From Diaphorobacter aerolatus (GTDB lineage: Bacteria; Pseudomonadota; Gammaproteobacteria; Burkholderiales; Burkholderiaceae_C), in the NCBI RefSeq assembly GCF_014489535.1, contig NZ_CP060783.1, positions 1,798,001 through 1,862,000 on the forward strand: DNA of 64,000 nt, given 5' to 3'. This document shows, piece after piece, positions 58,634-64,000 of this stretch. The first letter of the stretch is position 1. The number at the start of each line of letters is the position of its first letter. Both the position numbers and the translations under genes were made by a program. The notes under the pieces are model-generated. The model was not told where the DNA came from. It searched no databases and saw nothing but the letters and a program-made list of their open reading frames with translations.

Positions 58634-60163
58634 TCAGCAGGGTTGAATTTCGAGCCGGTTGCGCAACTCGGTCTTGAGCACCTTTCCGTAGCTGTTCTTG
58701 GGCAGGGCATCGACAAAGCGATATGCCTTGGGTCGCTTGAAGCGCGCGATATGGTCGAGGCACAGCGTGTGGAGTTCGTCGTCGCCGGGCCGGGCGCCAT
58801 CGCGCGCCACGAGAAACGCGATCACGACCTCGCCCCAGTCCGCATCGCGCTGGCCCACCACCGCCACTTCGCTGATCTGCGGGTGCAGCAGCAGCACCTC
58901 CTCCACTTCGCGCGGATAGATGTTGGAGCCGCCGGAGATGATCACGTCCTTGGAGCGGTCACGCAGCGTGAGAAAGCCGTCCGCATCGAGGCTGCCGATG
59001 TCGCCCGTGTGCAGCCAGCCATCGCGCAACGCGGCCTGCGTGGCCGATTCGTTGCCCCAGTAACCGGCCATCACCGGATCACCACGCACGACGACTTCGC
59101 CAAGCTCGCCGGTGGGCACCGCCACGTCATTCGCGCCGGCCACGCGCACTTCGACATTCGCGTGCGCGCGGCCCACCGAAGCGATGCGCTCGGACCAGCG
59201 CGGGTGCGCGGAGTCGGCAATCTGCGCGCGTGACAATGCCGTGATCGTCATCGGGCACTCGCCCTGTCCGTAGATCTGCACGAACTTCTGGCCCATGGTG
59301 TCGAGCGCGCGGCGCAGGTCCTCCACGTACATGGGTCCACCGCCGTAGACAATCGTCTTGAAGCCGCCCACATCGGCCTGCACCTGACGCACATGATCGA
59401 CAAGGCGGTGCACCATGGTGGGCGCGGCAAACAGGCTGAGATGCCCGATGCTGGCCGCCAGTCCGACGAGTTCCGCCGGATCGAATCCGCCCGACACCGG
59501 CACCACATGCCTCGCGCCGCGCAGCATGTGTGCATAGTTGTAGAGACCCGCGCCGTGCGACATGGGCGCCGCGTAGACCATCGCGTCATGCGCCTGCACG
59601 TCGTCCACGTCGGTGAAATACGCCATGGTGGCAGCGAGCAGGTTGCGGTGCGTCTGCATCACGCCCTTGGGCCGACCGGTCGTGCCCGAGGTATAGAACA
59701 GCGATGCCGTTTCGTCGGCGTTCTTTTCCTGCATGGCGAGGCGTTCGCCCGCGCTCCTCCAGGCCTGCCATGAAGCAGTACCGAACACGAGCAGATCATC
59801 TTCGTGCGCACCGGCCTCGATTGCCGCCGACTGCAACTGGGCCGAGACGCAAACGACGCGCGCGCCGGAGTTCTCGAGAACGTAGGCAAGCTCCTTGCTG
59901 TGCAATTTGTAGTTCACGGGAACCGAGATTGCACCCGCCCAATGGATCGCATGCAGGGCCTCCAGATATTGCGTGCAGTTGGCGGAAAAAATGGCCACGC
60001 GGTCGCCCGGGCCCACCTTGCAGCGCTCCCGCAGGTGCCGGGCGAGCCGCGCCACGCGGTCTTCGAGCGTGCGGTAGTCGCATACCAGCTCTGCGCCGCA
60101 AAACACGGCAGGACGTTCACCATGCGCGAGTGCTGCTCGATGAAGCAACTGCGAAATGTTCAT
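58634..60163 (-). CDS. AMP-dependent acyl-CoA synthetase
   Basis: About 509 residues from ATG 60163, overlapping the thiolase stop by 4 bp (ATGA). ANL-superfamily motifs: ASLFYTSGTTGRPKGVMQTH (P-loop of the adenylating site), YGQGECPM, DGWLHTGDIG, and RSKDVIISGGSNIYPREVEE with the A8 lysine-type hinge, ending PKNSYGKVLKTEL with the catalytic Lys. It activates a carboxylic acid to its CoA ester via acyl-AMP; chain length is not readable from the sequence. Part of the thiolase-FrnE-hmgA operon. Confidence 0.92.
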   Translation of the reverse strand: MNISQLLHRAALAHGERPAVFCGAELVCDYRTLEDRVARLARHLRERCKVGPGDRVAIFSANCTQYLEALHAIHWAGAISVPVNYKLHSKELAYVLENSGARVVCVSAQLQSAAIEAGAHEDDLLVFGTASWQAWRSAGERLAMQEKNADETASLFYTSGTTGRPKGVMQTHRNLLAATMAYFTDVDDVQAHDAMVYAAPMSHGAGLYNYAHMLRGARHVVPVSGGFDPAELVGLAASIGHLSLFAAPTMVHRLVDHVRQVQADVGGFKTIVYGGGPMYVEDLRRALDTMGQKFVQIYGQGECPMTITALSRAQIADSAHPRWSERIASVGRAHANVEVRVAGANDVAVPTGELGEVVVRGDPVMAGYWGNESATQAALRDGWLHTGDIGSLDADGFLTLRDRSKDVIISGGSNIYPREVEEVLLLHPQISEVAVVGQRDADWGEVVIAFLVARDGARPGDDELHTLCLDHIARFKRPKAYRFVDALPKNSYGKVLKTELRNRLEIQPC

Positions 60164-61325
60164 CGCGTGCGCTCCAGGACGCTCACATAGTTGGCGACGG
60201 CCGAGCCGCCCATGTTGAAGACGGCGCCCAGTTTGGGATCGCGCACCTGGATGTCGCCGGCCTCGCCGGTCAGTTGCATCGCCGACAGCACATGCATCGA
60301 CACGCCGGTCGCGCCGATCGGATGGCCCTTGGCCTTGAGGCCCCGGACGCATTCACCGGCAGGCGTCCGTCCCGCATCACCGTGCCGTCTTCGATCACGC
60401 GGTGGCCCTGGCCCGTCTCCGCGAGACCCATGGCCTCGTAAGTCAGCAGCTCCGCAATCGTGAAGCAGTCATGGACCTCGGCAAACGACAGATCATTCAC
60501 CACACAGCCCGCCTGTTGCAGCGACTGCTGCCACGCACGGCGCGGGCCTTCGAACTGCACCACGTCGCGCCCCTTCATCGGCAGATAGTCGTTGACCTGT
60601 GCGCGCGAGCGAAAACTCACGGCGCGCTCGAAGTCCGCGATGGCTTCGTCACTGGCCAGAATCAGCGCGGCGGCGCCGTCGGAGACCAGCGAGCAATCCG
60701 TCTTGCGCAATGGCGCGGCGATCATCGGATTCTTTTCCGAGACGGTGTTGCAGAACTCGAAACCCAGATCACGCCGCATGTGCGCCCATGGGTTGAGCGT
60801 GCCGTTGGCGTGGTTCTTCGCGGCGATGCGCGCAAGCGTCGCCGCGTGGTCGCCGTAGCGCGCAAAGTAGTCCTGCGCGATGCTGCCGAAGATGCCGGGA
60901 AAGCCTCCGTCGCCCGGCTGCACTTCGCCCGAATAACCGCAGTCGCCGAGAATGCGCGTGACTTCCGCGCCGCTCACTGCCGTCATTTTCTCGGCACCGA
61001 TCACGAGCGCGATGCGCGCACGTCCGGACTCGATTGCGTCGCACGCCGCATAGACGGCGGCGGACCCCGAGGCGCAGGCGTTTTCAAGGCGCGTGGCAGG
61101 CTTCCAGCGCAATGCCGGATCTGCCTGCAACGCAAGTGACGACGCGAAAATGTCGGGCGCAAATCCGCCGTTGAGGTTGCCCAGCCAGACCCCATCCACG
61201 GCGCTGCCGTCGATGCCCGCGTGTTGCAGGGCCCCGGTTGCCGACTTGGTGATCAACTCCTGCAGCGACAAGCCATCCAGCTTGCCAAATGGTAGATGCG
61301 CCCAGCCCACGATCGATACACCCAT
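60160..61325 (-). CDS. Acetyl-CoA acetyltransferase/thiolase-type enzyme (frameshifted in this sequence)
   Basis: About 388 residues from ATG 61325 (MGVSIVGWAHLPFGKLDGLS). Thiolase blocks: the nucleophile Cys in ENACASGSAAVYAA, then DGAAALILASDEA, EVHDCFTIAELLTYEAMGL and, after the break, LPVNASGGLKAKGHPIGATG with the second active-site His. One base is missing in CCCC at 60341-60344; restoring it joins VNASG to GLKAKGHPIGATGVSMHVLS. The glycine-rich SCP-x-like layout resembles acetyl-CoA C-acyltransferases used in degradative side chains. It is the first gene of the operon. Confidence 0.9.
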
Positions 61326-61430
61326 GATGATCTCCTTGAATTGCGTTGCGTTGGTGGTTCAATGGGTGCATGGTACGAAGCACCGCGCGCCCCGTACAGT
61401 CGCGCAACTACCCTAGGGTTAACACCAGCC

Positions 61431-62084
61431 ATGACCGCCAGCCTCTTCGACGACGACCCGCATCAGCGAGCACCGCTCTGGCTGGGCGAGGAGGCGGTTT
61501 TGCTGAAAGGCCTGGCACTGGCGGATGCCGATGCGATGATGCGGGACATCGAAACCATCACGCAATGCGCGCCCTTCCGGCACATGGTCACGCCGGGTGG
61601 CCGCGCCATGTCGGTGGCGACCAGCAGTTGTGGTGATCTGGGCTGGGTCAGCGATCTGCGCGGCTATCGCTACGCCCCCACCGACCCGGAATCGGGCCAA
61701 CCGTGGCCCGCCATTCCGGAGCGCTGGCTGCGGCTCGCCATGCGCGCCAGAGAGCTTGCCGGTTTTGCGTCGGCTGGCGACCCCGATGCCTGCCTGATCA
61801 ATCGCTACGCTCCGGGGGCGCGGCTGTCGCTTCATCAGGATCGCGACGAACGCGATTTCGGCGCACCCATCGTCTCGGTTTCCCTGGGCCTGCCGGCTGT
61901 TTTTCTGTGGGGCGGTGACAAGCGCTCCGATCCCTATCGCACAATTCCTCTCGAACATGGAGACGTGCTGATTTGGGGCGGCGTGGATCGTCTGCGCTTT
62001 CACGGCGTGCGACCCGTGGCCCAGGGCGGATCGCAGCAAGCGCCGGGCTTTCGCTACAACATCACCATGCGCAAGGCGGCATGA
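61431..62084 (+). CDS. alkB: DNA alkylation-repair dioxygenase AlkB
   Basis: 217 residues from ATG 61431 (MTASLFDDDPHQRAPLWLGE). The Fe(II)/2-oxoglutarate core is complete: substrate part MVTPGGRAMSVATSSCGDLG, then NRYAPGARLSLHQDRDE with the HxD iron ligands, VSVSLGLPAVFLWGG, HGDVLIWGGVDRLRFHGVRP with the distal His, and FRYNITMRKA with the 2-oxoglutarate Arg. It removes methyl groups from 1-methyladenine and 3-methylcytosine. The adaptation regulator Ada is not adjacent. It stands alone, divergent from the thiolase operon. Confidence 0.95.
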   Translation: MTASLFDDDPHQRAPLWLGEEAVLLKGLALADADAMMRDIETITQCAPFRHMVTPGGRAMSVATSSCGDLGWVSDLRGYRYAPTDPESGQPWPAIPERWLRLAMRARELAGFASAGDPDACLINRYAPGARLSLHQDRDERDFGAPIVSVSLGLPAVFLWGGDKRSDPYRTIPLEHGDVLIWGGVDRLRFHGVRPVAQGGSQQAPGFRYNITMRKAA

Positions 62085-62288
62085 CGACTCGAAAAGCCCT
62101 GATGTCTCCCCATTTCAGGTAGGGCTATGGAGGCCAGGGGTTATGGTTGAGCAATATGCGCTAGGATTTTGAGCCGGGATCAACCCATAGCACGCGGCCT
62201 GTGGTCACGTGGCGTGGGAATCTTCCAATGGCACGATGACCATTGAAGTCTGCATTCATCTTTTTTCATTATTTGCACAAGGAGTGGC

Positions 62289-62657
62289 GTGCGCGTTCTA
62301 TACGTTGAAGACAATCAACAGCTCAGAGAGTCCATCACCATGCTGCTGCAGAGCGAAGGGCGGCTTGTGTCCGCGTGCGTCAACGCCGAGGACGCACTCG
62401 CCCTTGATGCCAGCGAGCCCTTCGATCTGGTGATCACCGATGTCACGCTGCCGGGCATGTCGGGGCTGGAGTTCAGTGCGCGCCTGCTGAGCGCCGATGC
62501 GGCACGCCAGATCATCGTTTGCAGCGGCTACCAACTGGATCGGGAAATCGGCGAACTCGGCGGCCGCAATGTCCGCACGCTCGTCAAGCCGTTCGGCATC
62601 GACGAGCTGGAATCGGTGCTGGATCGGGTTGAGGCATCGCTTTCCAGCGAACGTTGA
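62289..62657 (+). CDS. Single-domain response regulator (CheY-like)
   Basis: 122 residues: only a receiver domain. It starts with GTG 62289, with AAGGAG five bases before it (MRVLYVEDNQQLRESITMLL). Acidic pair ED at residues 7-8, phospho-acceptor Asp in FDLVITDVTLPGMSG, Thr/Ser position ICSGY and conserved Lys in TLVKPFGIDELESVL. No output domain, so it signals through a partner. No histidine kinase is in the window. It converges on the HlyD-type gene. Confidence 0.9.
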   Translation: MRVLYVEDNQQLRESITMLLQSEGRLVSACVNAEDALALDASEPFDLVITDVTLPGMSGLEFSARLLSADAARQIIVCSGYQLDREIGELGGRNVRTLVKPFGIDELESVLDRVEASLSSER

Positions 62658-62658
62658 G

Positions 62659-62680
62659 CGCTCCTGCGGTGGCAGGAGCG
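62659..62680. terminator. Hairpin between the response regulator and the HlyD gene
   Basis: CGCTCCTGC (62659-62667) and GCAGGAGCG (62672-62680) form a perfect 9-bp stem with a GGTG loop. It starts one base after the response-regulator stop codon. There is no T-run on either strand, so termination is plausible but unproven. Confidence 0.45.
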
Positions 62681-62705
62681 ACACACGGGCACCACGCAGC
62701 TCCAG

Positions 62706-63998
62706 TCACCGCTCCCGCAAGGCCTCGCGTCCCTTGTTGAACGGCTTGATCAAATATTGCATGACCGTCTTGCTGCCGGTAAGAATTTCCACCGACGCAA
62801 TCATCCCCGGACTGATCGGGAATACCTTGTCATCCCGTTTGAGGTGATCCGCCTCGGTGCGCAGAAACACGCGGTAGTAGTACTGGTCGCGCTTCACGTC
62901 ATCCTGGATGGTGTCCGGCGAAATCGTCACCACCTTGGCGGGCAGGCCGCCGTAGATCGCGTAGTCGTATGCCGTGACCTTTACCGTTGCCGACTGTCCC
63001 GGGCGGATGAAGGCCACGTCGCGCGGCGATATGCGCGCCTCGATCAGCAGCTTCTCGTCGAGCGGAACAATCTCCATGAGCTTGCCATTCGGGGGAATCA
63101 CGCCGCCGACCGTCGTGATCGCGATGTCCTTGACCACGCCGCGCACGGGCGATGTGAAGGTCAGGCGGGTCAGCGCGTCTGCACGCCCGCGCGTCACCTG
63201 CCGCAGCGATTCGATTTCCGCATTGGCCTTGGCCAGTTCCTCCCGCGCCTTCACCAGGTATTGGCTGCGCGCTTCGGCAATGCGCGTCACCAGATCGTTG
63301 GCCTGGCGTTTGAGGCGCAGAACTTCCACATCACTCGCCGCGCCGCGCTGCACCAGCGGTTCGGTCAGCGACAATTCCTTGCGCACCAGCATCAGAGCCT
63401 CCTGAAGGCCCGAGACAGTGCCCGCGAGTGCATCGCGCCGCGAACTGTAGAGCGCGGTTTCGGTTCGCACCAGATCGGCATCGCTGCGAACATCGTCGGG
63501 AAACTTGAGCGGTGTGTCGTTCACCTCGGCGTAGAGACGCGCCGAGGTCGCCTGCGCCGCGCGCATGCGCACGAGGCTTTCCTGCACGGTGGCCTCGCTT
63601 CGGGTGCGATCGAGTTGGGCCAGCACGTCGCCGGCGTTCACGATGTCGCCCTCCTTCACCTTGAGTTCCACGAGAATCCCGCCTTCGAGCGACTGGATGA
63701 TCTGTTCGCGTGAAGACGGGACCACCTTGCCGACGCCAGTGGACACTTCGGAGAGTTCGAAGAGCGTCGCCCACGCTCCGAATGCCAGCAGAAGCAACGC
63801 GACGATCCACACGATCAGGAACGGGAATGGCAGGCCCACACCCTTGCCCGGCGAGTTCACGGGCAACGGCTTGGGCTTGGGCATTCGGGAGCCACCCGTG
63901 GCGCGCCTGGCGCCGCCGACGCTCACCTGCTGGACATTCAGCACCGGCTTTGGCAAGGCCGTGGGCGCCATGGAAGTTTCTGCCGCCTGCCCGGCCAC
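62706..63998 (-). CDS. HlyD-family type I secretion periplasmic adaptor
   Basis: About 430 residues ending at the window edge. The cytoplasmic Lys/Pro-rich start is followed by a membrane anchor (FPFLIVWIVALLLLAFGAWA), then the lipoyl/hairpin part (LEGGILVELKVKEGDIVNAG), a long coiled coil (VRMRAAQATSARLYAEVNDT onward), and the C-terminal beta part (RLTFTSPVRGVVKDIAITTV, YRVFLRTEADHLKRDDKVFP). It connects an ABC exporter in the inner membrane to a TolC-like channel. The start may be GTG 63998, ATG 63971 or lie beyond the window. The ATPase partner would lie to the right. Confidence 0.88.
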   Translation of the reverse strand: MAGQAAETSMAPTALPKPVLNVQQVSVGGARRATGGSRMPKPKPLPVNSPGKGVGLPFPFLIVWIVALLLLAFGAWATLFELSEVSTGVGKVVPSSREQIIQSLEGGILVELKVKEGDIVNAGDVLAQLDRTRSEATVQESLVRMRAAQATSARLYAEVNDTPLKFPDDVRSDADLVRTETALYSSRRDALAGTVSGLQEALMLVRKELSLTEPLVQRGAASDVEVLRLKRQANDLVTRIAEARSQYLVKAREELAKANAEIESLRQVTRGRADALTRLTFTSPVRGVVKDIAITTVGGVIPPNGKLMEIVPLDEKLLIEARISPRDVAFIRPGQSATVKVTAYDYAIYGGLPAKVVTISPDTIQDDVKRDQYYYRVFLRTEADHLKRDDKVFPISPGMIASVEILTGSKTVMQYLIKPFNKGREALRER

Positions 63999-64000
63999 CG

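Noticed and set aside
1..64000. tRNA, rRNA, CRISPR, insertion sequence or prophage
   Set aside because: None seen on reading: no T-loop consensus with an acceptor stem, no spaced repeats, no transposase or phage genes.

Overview
The window looks like chromosomal DNA from a betaproteobacterium of the order Burkholderiales, most likely family Comamonadaceae (Comamonas/Delftia/Acidovorax relatives). The evidence is the high GC content, a GroEL ending in a GGM tail, a Burkholderiales-type porin, a Bug-family (TctC) solute-binding protein, an HGO/thiolase/acyl-CoA catabolic operon, and a CphA plus CphA' cyanophycin pair next to an ABC transporter and a DUF1854 protein. No rRNA, tRNA, CRISPR array, insertion sequence or prophage was seen.

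Layout. 1-1.1 kb: the start of an exopolysaccharide operon on the minus strand (manC, cut by the window edge, and a DUF2304 membrane protein) with an AT-rich upstream region. 1.6-6.3 kb: sbcDC. 6.4-8.8 kb: groES-groEL behind a sigma-70-like promoter and a CIRCE operator, ending in a strong terminator. 8.8-9.8 kb: an orphan glutamate/aspartate-type binding protein. 9.9-15 kb: central sugar metabolism, tal-pgi on the minus strand divergent from zwf-hexR. 15-17.7 kb: a PEBP protein and a UshA-like lipoprotein nucleotidase. 17.8-23 kb: a dipeptide-type ABC transporter (B, C, D, F) with an M20 amidohydrolase inside the operon and no binding protein. 23.3-29.1 kb: porin, coq7, OsmC, ilvA, cobS, cobC. 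29.1-42.6 kb: a type II secretion locus (gspC on the minus strand; gspGHIJKLMNDE and a detached gspF on the plus strand). 42.6-48 kb: a 5'-nucleotidase, then a LysR / Bug binding protein / CitE-like lyase / CaiB CoA-transferase cluster. 48-56.5 kb: a cyanophycin locus (cphA', cphA, creA, and a divergent ABC transporter with DUF1854 protein). 56.6-61.3 kb: a catabolic operon (thiolase, acyl-CoA synthetase, FrnE-like DsbA, hmgA). 61.4-64 kb: alkB, a single-domain response regulator and a type I secretion HlyD adaptor.

The main caveat for any reader is sequence quality. At least 23 single-base deletions, nearly all inside runs of G or C, break otherwise perfectly conserved genes, including the essential groES and groEL. 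They all have the same sign (one base missing), so I treat them as sequencing or assembly errors and give each affected gene its full restored extent.

The most interesting biology is the cyanophycin locus. A complete CphA is paired with a CphA' whose Mur-ligase P-loop is destroyed and whose C-terminal domain is missing. A divergent ABC exporter-type protein carries an N-terminal PH-like segment and a four-cysteine zinc ribbon. The type II secretion ATPase GspE, which appears to lack its tetracysteine zinc domain, is a second point worth checking.
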